A stretch of 64,000 nucleotides of DNA, taken from Lampris incognitus. Its lineage: Eukaryota; Chordata; Actinopteri; Lampriformes; Lampridae. Of this stretch, positions 46,140-57,000 are shown piece after piece. Made by a program: the position numbers and the translations under genes. The first letter of the stretch is position 1; every line of letters starts with the position of its first letter. The notes below the pieces were generated by a model. That model was not told where the DNA came from, made no database searches, and was given only the letters and a program-made list of their open reading frames with translations. The stretch lies in the NCBI RefSeq assembly GCF_029633865.1, contig NC_079220.1, positions 60,070,077-60,134,076 of the forward strand. The letters run 5' to 3'.

Positions 46140-46680
46140 CAGTCTCTATTGCTGTTGTATTTCTGCGGGATTGTCTGCCTGAACAGATAAAACCCTTACC
46201 ATAAGTGAAACATTTAGAAAGAGCCGTCCATTAATGTTATCCAAAACTGTCACTCCGAGAAGTTTGGTACTTTCCATCAGGAATACCATTGCTGTAGTTA
46301 GCTTGGGTACTACGAAGAGTTAGTCTCTGTTGCTGTGATATTCTTTGTGCGATTGTCTGCCTGAGCTGATAAAACCCTTATACTAAGCGAAACATGTAGA
46401 AAGAGCTGTCTAGTAATTTTATCCAAAACTTTCACTCCGAGAATATTGGTACTTTTCTTCAGTAATGCCATTGTCCTGGTATGCTTGGCTACCACAAAGA
46501 GTTACTCTCTGTTGCTGTTGTATTTCTGCGCGATTGTCCGACTGAACAGATAAAACCCTTACCATAAGTGAAACATGAAGAAAGAGCCATCCAATAATGT
46601 TATCCAAAACTTTCACTCCGAGAATCGCTGTACCTTCCCTCAGTAATGACATTGCCTTGGTTTGCTTCGCTACAGTGAAG
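46140..46680 (+). repeat. G- and C-type satellite monomers
   Basis: Three forward monomers following module M5, with GCGGGATTGTCTGCC, GTGCGATTGTCTGCC and GCGCGATTGTCCGAC. The diagnostic minus-strand frames here are satellite only. Confidence 0.88.
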
Positions 46681-48296
46681 AGTTAGTCTCTGTTTCTATT
46701 GTTTCTGCGGGATTGTCCGACTGAACAGATAAAACCCTTACCGTAAGTGAAACATTTAGAAAGAGGCGTCCATTAATGTTATACAAAAATTTCACACCGA
46801 GAAGCTTGGTACTTTCCATCAGGAATGCCATTGCCGTAGTTAGCTTTGCTACTACGAAGAGTTAGTCTCTGTTGCTGTGGTGTTCTCTGTGTGATTGATT
46901 GCCTGAGCTGATAAACGCTAAGTGAAACATGTAGAAAGAGCCGTCCATTAATCTTACCCAAAATTTTCACTCCGAGAAGCTTGGTACTTTCCATCAGTAC
47001 TGCCATTGCCGTAGTTAGCTTGCCTACTACGAAGAATTAGACTCTGTTGCTGTGGTATTCTCTGTGTGATTGTCTGCCTGAGCTGATAAAACCCTTACAC
47101 TAAGCGAAACATGTAGAAAGAGCCGTCCGTTAATTTTATGCAAAACTGTCACTCCGAGAAGCTTGGTACTTTCCATCAGAAATGCCATTGCTGTCGTTAG
47201 CTTGGCTACTGCCAAGAGTTAGTCTCTGTTGCTGTGGTATTCTCTGTGTGATTGTCTGCCTGAGCTGATAAAACCCTTACACTAAGCGAAACATGTAGAA
47301 TGAGCTGTTCAGTAATTTTATCCAAAACTTTCACTCCGAGAATCTTGGTACTTTCCTTCAGTAATGCCATTGCCCTGGTTTGCTTGGCTACCACAAAGAC
47401 TTAGTCTCTGTTGCTGTTGTATTTCTGCGGGATTGTCCGTCTGAACAGATAAAACCCTTACTATAAGTGAAACATGTAGAAAGAGCCGTCCAATTTTATC
47501 CAAAGCTTTCACTTCGAGAAGCTTGGTACTTTCCATCAGTACTGCCATTGCCATAGTTAGCTTGGCTACTATGAAGAGTTGGACTCTGTTGCTGTGGTGT
47601 TTTCTGTGCGATTGTCTGCCTGAGCTGATAAAACCCTTACACTAAGCGAAACATGTAGAAAGAGCCGTCCATTAATGTTATACAAAACTTTCACTCCGAG
47701 AAGCTTGGTACTTTCCATCAGGAATGCCATTGCCGTAGTTAGCTTGGCTACTGCCAAGAGTTAGTCTCTGTTGCTGTGGTATTCTCTGTGTGATTGTCTG
47801 CCTGAGCTGATAAAACCCTTACACTAAGCGAAAGATGTAGAAAGAGCTCTTCAGTAATTTTATCCAAAACTTTCACTCCGAGAATATTGGTACTTTTCTT
47901 AAGTAATGCCATTGCCCTGGTTTGCTTGGCTAGCACAAAGAGTTGGTCTCTGTTGTATTTTTGCGCGATTGTCCCACTGAACAGATAAAACCCTTACCAT
48001 AAGTGAAACATGTAGAAAGAGCCGTCCAATAATGTTATCCAAAACTTTCACTTCGAGAAGCTTGGTACTTCCCATCAGTAATGCCATTGCTGTGTTAAAC
48101 TTGGCAACTACAAAGAGTTAGTCTTTGTTGTTGTGGTGTTCTCTGTGTGATTGTCTGCCTAAGCTGATATAACCCTTACACTAAGCAAAATATGGGAAAG
48201 AGCTGTCCAGTAATTGTATCCAAAACTTTCACTCCGAGAATCTTGGTACTTTACTTCAATAATGCAATTGCCCTGGTTTGCTTGGCTACCATGAAG
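46681..48296 (+). repeat. Nine-monomer higher-order unit, copy 1 (about 1,616 bp)
   Basis: Nine monomers alternating C- and G-types. Private markers: GATTGATTGCCTGAGC, CTTGCCTACTACGAAG, GTCGTTAGCTTGG, AGCTGTTCAGTAATTTT, GAGCCGTCCAATTTTATCC, GAGCTCTTCAG and GTGTTAAACTTGGC. The next copy begins at 48,297 with an internal offset of 1,618 bp. Confidence 0.9.
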
Positions 48297-49909
48297 AGTT
48301 AGTCTCTGTTGCTATTGTGTTTCTGCGGGATTGTCCGACTGAGCAGATAAAACCTTTACTATAAGTGAAACATTTAGAAAGAGGCGTCCATTAATGTTAT
48401 CCAAAACTTAAACACCGAGAAGCTTGGTACTTTCCATCAGGAATGCCATTGCCGTAGTTAGCTTTGCTACTACGAAGAGTTAGTCTCTGTTGCTGTGGTG
48501 TTCTCTGTGTGATTGATTGCCTGAGCTGATAAACGCTAAGTGAAACATGTAGAAAGAGCCGTCCATTAATCTTACCCAAAATTTTCACTCCGAGAAGCTT
48601 GGTACTTTCCATCAGTACTGCCATTGCCGTAGTTAGCTTGCCTACTACGAAGAATTAGACTCTGTTGCTGTGGTATTCTCTGTGTGATTGTCTGCCTGAG
48701 CTGATAAAACCCTTACACTAAGCGAAACATGTAGAAAGAGCTGTCCGTTAATTTTATGCAAAACTGTCACTCCGAGAAGCTTGATACTTTCCATCAGAAA
48801 TGCCATTGCTGTCGTTAGCTTGGCTACTGCCAAGAGTTAGTCTCTGTTGCTGTGGTATTCTCTGTGTGATTGTCTGCCTGAGCTGATAAAACCCTTACAC
48901 TAAGCGAAACATGTAGAATGAGCTGTTCAGTAATTTTATCCAAAACTTTCACTCCGAGAATCTTGGTACTTTCCTTCAGTAATGCCATTGCCCTGGTTTG
49001 CTTGGCTACCACAAAGACTTAGTCTCTGTTGCTGTTGTATTTCTGCGGGATTGTCCGTCTGAACAGATAAAACTCTTACTATAAGTGAAACATGTAGAAA
49101 GAGCCGTCCAATTTTATCCAAAGCTTTCACTTCGAGAAGCTTGGTACTTTCCATCAGTACTGCCATTGCCATAGTTAGCTTGGCTACTATGAAGAGTTGG
49201 ACTCTGTTGCTGTGGTGTTTTCTTTGCGATTGTCTGCCTGAGCTGATAAAACCCTTACACTAAGCGAAACATGTAGAAAGAGCCGTCCATTAATGTTATA
49301 CAAAACTTTCACTCCGAGAAGCTTGGTACTTTCCATCAGGAATGCCATTGCCGTAGTTAGCTTGGCTACTGCCAAGAGTTAGTCTCTGTTGCTGTGGTAT
49401 TCTCTGTGTGATTGTCTGCCTGAGCTGATAAAACCCTTACACTAAGCGAAAGATGTAGAAAGAGCTCTTCAGTAATTTTATCCAAAACTTTCACTCCGAG
49501 AATATTGGTACTTTTCTTAAGTAATGCCATTGCCCTGGTTTGCTTGGCTAGCACAAAGAGTTGGTCTCTGTTGTATTTCTGCGCGATTGTCCCACTGAAC
49601 AGATAAAACCCTTACCATAAGTGAAACATGTAGAAAGAGCCGTCCAATAATGTTATCCAAAACTTTCACTTCGAGAAGCTTGGTACTTCCCATCAGTAAT
49701 GCCATTGCTGTGTTAAACTTGGCAACTACAAAGAGTTAGTCTTTGTTGTTGTGGTGTTCTCTGTGTGATTGTCTGCCTAAGCTGATATAACCCTTACACT
49801 AAGCAAAATATGGGAAAGAGCTGTCCAGTAATTTTATCCAAAACTTTCACTCCGAGAATCCTGGTACTTCAATAATGCAATTGCCCTGGTTTGCTTGGCT
49901 ACCATGAAG
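48297..49909 (+). repeat. Nine-monomer higher-order unit, copy 2 (about 1,613 bp)
   Basis: Carries all the private markers of copy 1 in order. Outside the first monomer I noticed only scattered single-base differences, and a 5-bp loss near the end (CTGGTACTTCAATAATG). Such closeness beside neighbours that differ widely shows a recent duplication. Confidence 0.9.
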
Positions 49910-50064
49910 AGTTAGTCTCTGTTGCTATTGTGTTTCTGCGGGATTGTCCGACTGAGCAGATAAAACCTTTACTATAAGTGAAACATTTAGAAAGAGGCGT
50001 CCATTAATGTTATCCAAAACTTAAACACCGAGAAGCTTGGTACTTTCCATCAGGAATGCCATTG
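49910..50064 (+). repeat. Nine-monomer unit, truncated third copy
   Basis: Matches the start of copy 2 through ACTTAAACACCGAGAAGC and then leaves the unit at GCCATTGCTGTGG, inside the most conserved monomer block. That is a typical exchange point. Confidence 0.85.
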
Positions 50065-51060
50065 CTGTGGTTAACCTGGCTACTGTGAGGAGTTAGTCTC
50101 TGTTGCTGTGGTATTGTCTGTGCGATTGTCTGCCTGAGCTGATAAAACCCTTACACTAAGCGAAACATAGAGCCGTCCATTAATTTTATCCAAGACTTTC
50201 ACTCCGAGAAGCTTGGTACTTTCCATCAGGAATGCCATTGCCGTAGTTAGCTTGGGTACTACGAAGAGTTAGTCTCTGTTGCTGTGGTGTTTTCTGTGTT
50301 ACTGACTGCTTGAGCATATAAAACGCTAAGCAAAACATGTAGATAGAGCCGTCTATTAATTTTACCCAAAATCTTCACTCCGAGAAGCTTGGTACTTTCC
50401 ATCAGTACTGCCATTGCCGTAGTTAGCTTGGCTACTAGGAAGAGTTGGTCTCTGTTGCTGTTGTATTTCTGCGGGATTGTCCGTCTGAACAGATAAAACC
50501 CTTACTATAAATGAAACATTTAGAAAGAGCCGTCCATTAATATTATCCAAAACTTTCACTCCAACAAGCTTGGTACTTTCCATCAGGAATGCTGTTGCCG
50601 TAGTTGGCTTGGCTACTACGTAGAGTTAGTCTCTGTTGCTGTGGTATTCTCTGTGCGATTGTCTGCCTGAGCTTATAAAACCCTTACCCTAAGCGAAACA
50701 TGTAGAAAGAGCTGACCAGTAATTTTATCTATAACTTTCACTCCGAGAATCTTGGTACTTTCCTTCAGTAATGCCATTGCCCTGGTTTGCTTGGCTACCA
50801 CAAAGACTTAGTCTCTGTTGCTGTTGTATTTCTGCGGGATTGTCCGTCTGAACAGATAAAACCCTTACTATAAATGAAACATTTAGAAAGAGCCGTCCAT
50901 TAATATTATCCAAAACTTTCACTCCAACAAGCTTGGTACTTTCCATCAGGAATGCTGTTGCCGTAGTTAGCTTGGCTACTACGAAGAGTTAGTCTCTGTT
51001 GCTGTGGTATTCTCTGTGCGATTGTCTGCCTGAGCTGATAAAACCCTTACCCTAAGTGAA
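50065..51060 (+). repeat. Satellite monomers with a 363-bp dimer repeat
   Basis: Five to six forward monomers. A G-type/C-type pair with CTCCAACAAGCTTGG and GGAATGCTGTTGCC occurs at about 50,450-50,610 and 50,813-50,973, 363 bp apart. The last monomer leads into P. Confidence 0.88.
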
Positions 51061-53200
51061 ACATGTAGAAACGGCCTCCGTGAAAATTTTTTTCCGAAGC
51101 TGTCGCTCAAACCCGGTACTTGAAAAGAGCAGTGCCATTGCTGTGGTTAGCTTGGCTACGACGAAGTTAGTCTCTGTTGCTGGGGGATTGTCTGTCTGAG
51201 CAGGTAAAACACTTGCGCTAACCTAATCGGAACATTGTAGCAAGAGCATACGTCAATAAGATCCAAAACTGTCACTCCGAGAAGCTGGGTACTTTCCATC
51301 CGAAATGCCATTGGCGTGGTGAGCTTGCTCCTGCGAAGGGTTAGTCTCTGTTGCTGTGATTGTTTGCCTGAGCACATAAAACCCTTAACCAATCCCAAAC
51401 CCTACCTCAACCAAAACATGAAGAAAGTCAGTTAGTTTGATCCAAAATTTTGAGTACGAGAAAGTCGGTACTTTTATTTCAGAATTTTCATTGCTGTGTT
51501 TAGCTTGGCTACCGTGAAGTGTTAGTCTCTGTTGCTTTGATATTCTGGGATAATTTCTTTAGTTTTTATCTTGAAATGTTTTTCTAAAGTGCGAGTCCCG
51601 CCACTCACCATGATGAGCCTGGGGTGCTTCTCCCTGACCGCGAAGCAGGTACAGAGAAGTGGTTTAATCACTCACTCTGGGCTTTTGGTGACCGTTCTGT
51701 GTTGCTTTTAAGGAGTTATCAAGAGGAAGGAGCCTGTTCGGTGTGGTAAAAAGGAGGGGCAAAATGTAGAAATTAATCAATTTTATCTAAACCTACCCCT
51801 AAAACTTAGTCCTAACCCTAAAAACATGACAATTGTAGAAGTGTAATTCAATAAAAGAAATCCACTTGTATTGCTGCAAACCCCACCAACAACTTTTCAA
51901 GTTTAAAACGGGATAAACTAATCAAGAGGGAAGACAATGGGGGATCAAGTGTAAAGAATAAACAACCTCCAAATAGATCCTATACTCAATCGATCAAACT
52001 CTCTCCAAATTCGTAACCCTAAACCTGGGGGTATCTGTAAGCCAGTATTTGGGCATTGTTGAGGCGCCTGGTCGACATGTGTTGGCTCTGGCATTCAATT
52101 CTCTAACCCTTACCTTTCACTCGGAGAAGGCTAGTATTTCCCATCAAAAATGCCATTGCCATGGTTGGCGTGGCTAACATGAAGAGTTAATCTCTGTTGC
52201 TGTGGGATTGTCTGTCTGAGCAGGAAAAACACTTGCGCTAACCTAATCGGAACATTGTAGCAAGAGCATATGTCAATAAGATCCAAAACTCTCACTCCGA
52301 GAAGCTGGGTACTTTCCATCAGAAATGCCATTGCCGTGGTGAGCTTTGCTACTGCAAAGGGTTAGTCTCAGTTGCTGTGAGATTGTTTGCCTGGGCACAT
52401 AAAACCCTTAACCAAATCCTACCTCAACCAAAACATGAAGAAGGTCAGTTAGTTTGATCCAAAATTTTGAGTACGAGAATGTCGATACTTTATTTCAGAA
52501 TTTTCATTGCTGTGTTTAGCTTGGCTACCGTGAAGTGTTAGTCTCTGTTGCTTTGCTATTCTGTGTGGGATTGTCTGCCTGAGCAGGTAAAACACTTACC
52601 CTAAACCAACCGAAACATGTAGAAAGAGCCATCCGCTTATTTTACCCGAAACTATCGCTGCGAGAAGCTTGCTACTCTCCATCAGAAATGCCATTGCCAT
52701 GGTTTGCTTGGCTACCACCAAGACTGTCTGTTGCTGCGGTATTTCTGTGGGATTATCTGGCTGAGCAGATAAAACCCTTACTCTTACGTGAAACATGTAG
52801 AAAGAGTCGTCTGTTAATTTCATCCGGAACTATCACTCCGAGAAGCTCGGTACTTAACATCAGAAATGACTTTGCTGTGGTTAGTTTGGCTACTATGAAG
52901 AGTTAGTCTCTGTAGGTGTGGTATTTTCTTTGCGATTGTGTGGCTGAGCATATAAAACCCTTAACCTAACCCAAATCCTACCTCAAGCGAAACATGTAGA
53001 AAGCACTGTCCGTTAATTTTATGCAAAGCTTTTACTCTGAGAAGCTCTCTACTTTCCATCAGAAATACCATTGCTGTGGTTAGCTTGGCTACTGCGACGA
53101 GTTGGTCTCTATTGCTGTGGTATTGTCTGCTAGAGCAGATAAAACTCTTACCCCAACCGTAACCGAAAGATATGGAGCCATCCATTGAGTTTATCAAAAT
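51061..53200 (+). repeat. Shortened and reordered P-led unit E3
   Basis: P monomer, then a GTCAATAAGATCC monomer and GATTGTTTGCC monomer as in E1. At 51,546 the sequence jumps from GATATTCTG of one monomer straight into spacer L6, skipping the D dimer and the next monomer. After L6 it returns to a second GTCAATAAGATCC monomer, a GATTGTTTGCC monomer, a D dimer (52,544-52,908) and the monomer before spacer L7. The order is what one unequal exchange between two E units would leave. Confidence 0.8.
51546..52112 (+). repeat. Spacer L6 (type Lb, start clipped)
   Basis: Enters at GGGATAATTTC, so about 20 bp at the left edge are absent. The rest is Lb, with CACCATGATGAGCC, GGGAGTATTT-type blocks and GAGGCGCCTGGTCG. 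It shares CTCTGGGCTTTTGG and CTTTTAAGGAG with L9, its closest relative. Confidence 0.78.
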
Positions 53201-53788
53201 CTAATACTAAGTTCGGGGATAATTTCTTTAGTTTTTATCTTGAGAAATGTTTTTCTAAAGTGCGAGTCCCGCCACCCACCATGATGAGCTGGGGTGCTTC
53301 TTCCTGAGCGCTAAGCGGGTACAGAGAAGTTGTTTAATCACAAGCTCTGTGCTTTAGATGACGTTCAATGTTCCTTTTATGGGAGCATCAAGAGAAGGGG
53401 CATGTTCTGAGTGGTCAAAAGGAAAAAAGTGCAGAAATTCATCAATTTGATCTAACTCTAAACCTTACTCTTAACTCTTAAAACATTAAATTGCTATTGC
53501 AGAAAAGTTCAATTTGAAAAAAAAACAAAACAAACACTTGTATTGTTCCAAACCGCACCAACAACTTTTCAAGTTTAAAATGGGATAACGTAATCAAGAT
53601 ATAAGACTGGGAGATCAGTTGTAATGAATAAACACCCAAATTGCCCCCAGACTTAACCAATCAAACTCTATCCATATCCCTAACCCGAATCCTGGGGGTA
53701 TTTCTAATCCAGCACTTGGGCATTGGCGGAGGTGCTCAGTTGACATGTGTTGGCTCTGGCATTCAACCCTAACCATAAAGTTAACCTA
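53201..53788 (+). repeat. Spacer L7, Lb-to-La chimera
   Basis: The first 85 bp or so are Lb (ATCTTGAGAAATG, AGTGCGAGTCCCGCC, CACCATGATGAG). From about 53,287 the sequence is La (CTGGGGTGCTTCTTCCTGAGC, GCTAAGCGGGTACAG, GATGACGTTCAATG, the La end). The switch lies inside the conserved core. Confidence 0.82.
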
Positions 53789-53876
53789 GTATGTTCAGTG
53801 TGAAATGCCGGAGCCGTGGTTAGCTTGGCTACCGCGAAGAGTTGGTCTCTTGCTGTGGGGTTTTCTGTGGGATTTG

Positions 53877-54220
53877 CTGCCTGAGCAGGTAGAACCTCTA
53901 CCCTAATACAAACCCCAACCCAAACGTGTTGAAAGAGCCGTCTGTTAATTTTATCCAAATTTTGCATACCGAGAAGCTCTGTACTTCGCATCAGAAATGC
54001 CACTGCAGTGATTAGTTTGGCAACCGCCAAGACAGTCTCTGTTGCTATGGTATTATTTGTGGGATTAATTCTTAGCAGGAGCCAAGCTAACCACGGCAAT
54101 GGTATTTCTGGTGGAAGATACGGAGTGTTTCGGAGCTTGTGGTTCGGATATAATTAGCGGCTGGCTCTTTTTGTAAGGGTTGGGATAGGTTTAGTATAAG
54201 GGTTTTATCTGCTTAGGCAG
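53877..54220 (+). repeat. Palindromic module M6
   Basis: Ends CTGCCTGAGCAGGTAGAAC and GTTTTATCTGCTTAGGCAG. The inverted arm has TTTCTGGTGGAAGATAC. A minus-strand frame of 131 codons (53,704-54,099) spans the L7 end and this module; it has no recognisable protein motif. Confidence 0.75.
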
Positions 54221-54835
54221 ACAGTCGCTGTTGTATTTCTGCGGGATTGTCCGCCTGAACAGATAAAACCCTTACCATAAGTGAAACATGTAGAAAGACG
54301 CGTCCATTAATGTTAACCAAAACTTTCACTCCGAGAAGCTTGGTACTTTCCATCAGGAATGCCATTGCCGTAGTTAGCTTGGCTACTACAAAGAGTTTTT
54401 CTCTGTTGCTGTGGTATTTTCTGTGCGATTGACTGCCTGAGCTGATAAAACCCTTACAATTAAGCGAAATATGTAGACGGAGTCGTCCATTAATTTCATC
54501 CAAAACTATTACTCCAAGAAGCTTGGTACTTTCCATCAGAAATGCCATTGCTGTGGTTTGCTTCGCTACCATGAAGAGTTAGTCTCTGTTTCTATTGTGT
54601 TTCTGCGGGATTGTCCGACTGAATAGATAAAACCCTTACTATAAGTGAAATATGTAGAATAGCCTTTCATTAATTTTATCCAAAACTTTCACTGCAAGAA
54701 ACTTGGTACTTTCCATCAGGAATGCCATTGCCGTAGTTAGCTTGGCTACTACGAAGAGTTAGTCTTTGTTGCTGTGGTGTTCTCTGTGTGATTGACTGCC
54801 TGAGCTGATAAAACTCTAAGCGAAACATGTAGAAA
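54221..54835 (+). repeat. G- and C-type satellite monomers
   Basis: Three and a half forward monomers (CGGGATTGTCCGCCTGAAC, GTGCGATTGACTGCC, AATATGTAGAATAGCC). They end in a monomer that fuses at about 54,836 with the middle of a D dimer. Confidence 0.88.
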
Positions 54836-55392
54836 GAGCCATCCGTTTATTTTAGCCAAAGCTATCGCTGTGAGAAGCTTGCTACACTCCATCAGAAATG
54901 CCATTGGCTACCACCAAGACTGTCTGTTGCTGTGGTATTTTTTGGGATTATCTGGCTGAGCAGATAAACTCTTACGTGAAACATGTAGAAAGAGTCGTCT
55001 GTTAATTTCATCCGGAACTATCACTCCGAGAAGCTCGGTACTTAACATCAGAAATGACTTTGCTGTGGTTACTTTGGCTACTATGAAGATTTGGTCTCTG
55101 TTACTGTAGTGTTTTCTTTGGGATTGTGTGGCTGAGCAGATAAAACCCTAACCCAAATCCTACCTCAAGCGAAATATGTAGAAAGCGCTGTCCGTTAATT
55201 TTATGCAAAGCTTTTACTCTGAGAAGCTCTCTACTTTCCATCAGAAATACCATTGCCGTGGTTAGCTTGGCTACTGCGACGAGTTGGTCTCTATTGCTGT
55301 GGTATTGTCTGTAGGATTGTCTGCCAGAGCAGATAAAACTCTTACCCCAACCGTAACCGAAAGATATAGAGCCATCCATTGAGTTTATCAAA

Positions 55393-55974
55393 ACCTAATA
55401 CTAATTTCAGAGATAATTTCTTTAGTTTTTATCTTGAGAAATGTTTTTCTAAAGTGCGAGTCCCGCCACTCACCATGATGAGCCTGGGGTGCTTCTCCCT
55501 GACCGCGAAGCAGGTACAGAGAAGTGGTTTAATCACTCTCTGTGCTTTTGGTGACCGTTCAGTGTTGCTTTTATGGAGTTATCAAGAGGAAGGAGCATGT
55601 TCGGTGTGGTAAAAAGGAGGGGCAAAACTGTAGAAATTCATCAATTTTATTTAAACCTACCCCTAAAACTTAGTCCAAACCCTAAAAACATGACGAATGT
55701 AGAAGTGCAATTCAATAAAAAAAAACCACTTGTATTGCTGCAAACCCCACCAACAACTTTTCAAGTTTAAAACGGGATAAACTAATCAAGAGGGAGGCAA
55801 AGGGGGATCAAGTGTAAAGAATAAACAACCTCCAAATAGATTCTATACCCAATCCATCAAACGCTCTCCAAATTCGTAACCCTAAACCTGGGGGTATCTG
55901 TAAGCCAGTATTTGGGCATTGTTGAGGCGCCTGGTTGACATGTGTTGGCTCTGGCATTCAATTCTAACCCTTAC
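55393..55974 (+). repeat. Spacer L8 (type Lb)
   Basis: Lb block order with intact core. CTAATTTCAGAG replaces the usual TTTCGGGG at the left edge, and the A tract near 55,720 is lengthened. Confidence 0.78.
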
Positions 55975-56072
55975 CTTTCACTCGGAGAAGCCTAGTATCT
56001 CCCATCAAAAATGCCATTGCCGTGGTTGGCGTGGCTAACATGAAGAGTTAATCTCTGTTGCTGTGGGATTTT

Positions 56073-56420
56073 CTGCCCGAGCAGGTAAAACCTTTACCTT
56101 AACACAAACCCTACCCTCAGGTGTTGAAAGAGCCGTATGTTGATTTTTATCCAAACCTTTCACACCGAGAAGCTCTGTACTTTCCATCAGAAATGCCATT
56201 GCAATGGTTAGCTTGGCAACTGCCAAGACAGTCTCTGTTGCTATGGTATTCTTTGTGGGATTAATTCTTAGCAGAAGTCAAGCTAACCACGGCAATGGTA
56301 TTTGACGGAAAATACTGTCACGGAGCTTAAGGTTTGGATATAATTAACGGATGGCTCTTTCTACATCTTTCTGTAAGGGTTGGGATAGGTTTAGTATAAG
56401 AGTTTTATCTGCTCAGGCAG
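56073..56420 (+). repeat. Palindromic module M7
   Basis: Ends CTGCCCGAGCAGGTAAAAC and GTTTTATCTGCTCAGGCAG, with loop TGTGGGATTAATTCTTAGC and inverted arm as in M3. Confidence 0.75.
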
Positions 56421-56539
56421 ACTGTCTGTTGCTGTGGTATTGTTTGTGGAACTACTTTTGAGTAGGAAAAACCCTCTGTAACCCTACGCCAACCCTGGCC
56501 AAAAGATGTAGAAAGAGACGGCCATTAATTTTATCCAAA

Positions 56540-57000
56540 AGATTCAGAAGACTACACTTTCAGCGGTCATTTCTGTCGTTCTTGGTTTGAAAAATGTTTA
56601 AGTGTGAGTCCACCACCCACGATGATGAGCTACGGTGCTTTTTCCTGAGCATGAAGCAGGTACAGAGAAGTGATTTGATTACAAGCTCTGTCCTTTTGAG
56701 GCAAAGAGCGTGCTCTGAGTGGTAAAAGAAAAAAATTGAGAAAGCCATCAATTGCTTTTATTTTAAACCTAACCCTAAAAACATTAAACTGCAATAGCAG
56801 TGAACTTCAACTAAAAAAAAAAAAGATTTATAATGCTCCAAACCTCACCAGCAGATTTTCAGGTTTAACACGGGATAAACTAATCAAGATACAGGACAGT
56901 GGCAGATCAGTTGTAAAGAAGGAAAAAAACATCCAAATTGAACCCATCAATCTCTCCATATCTCTCATATTGGGGTATCGCTAAGCCAGCGGTTGGGCAC
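56540..57000 (+). repeat. Spacer III-3, without internal duplication
   Basis: Has only one copy of the AAGCTCTGTCCTTTTGAGG to CAGGTTTAACACGGG block that is doubled in III-1, III-2 and III-4. Its left edge joins a monomer at TTTATCCAAAAGATTC, skipping about 85 bp. It represents either the ancestral single form or a collapse between the two halves. Confidence 0.78.

Larger units (their letters stand above)
54836..57000 (+). repeat. Unit E4, lacking P (D dimer part, L8, M7, III-3)
   Basis: Begins inside a D dimer (54,836-55,095, which has also lost the TTGCCATGGTTGGC step). It then runs monomer, spacer L8, module M7 and spacer III-3. The P, GTCAATAAG and GATTGTTTGCC monomers are missing, so this is a left-truncated E unit. 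Confidence 0.8.

Noticed and set aside
53704-54099. 131-codon minus-strand open frame
   Set aside because: It spans the end of spacer L7 and module M6, is not preserved in the corresponding positions of other copies, and contains no recognisable domain or sustained codon pattern. The same holds for the other short frames, which repeat only because the DNA repeats.
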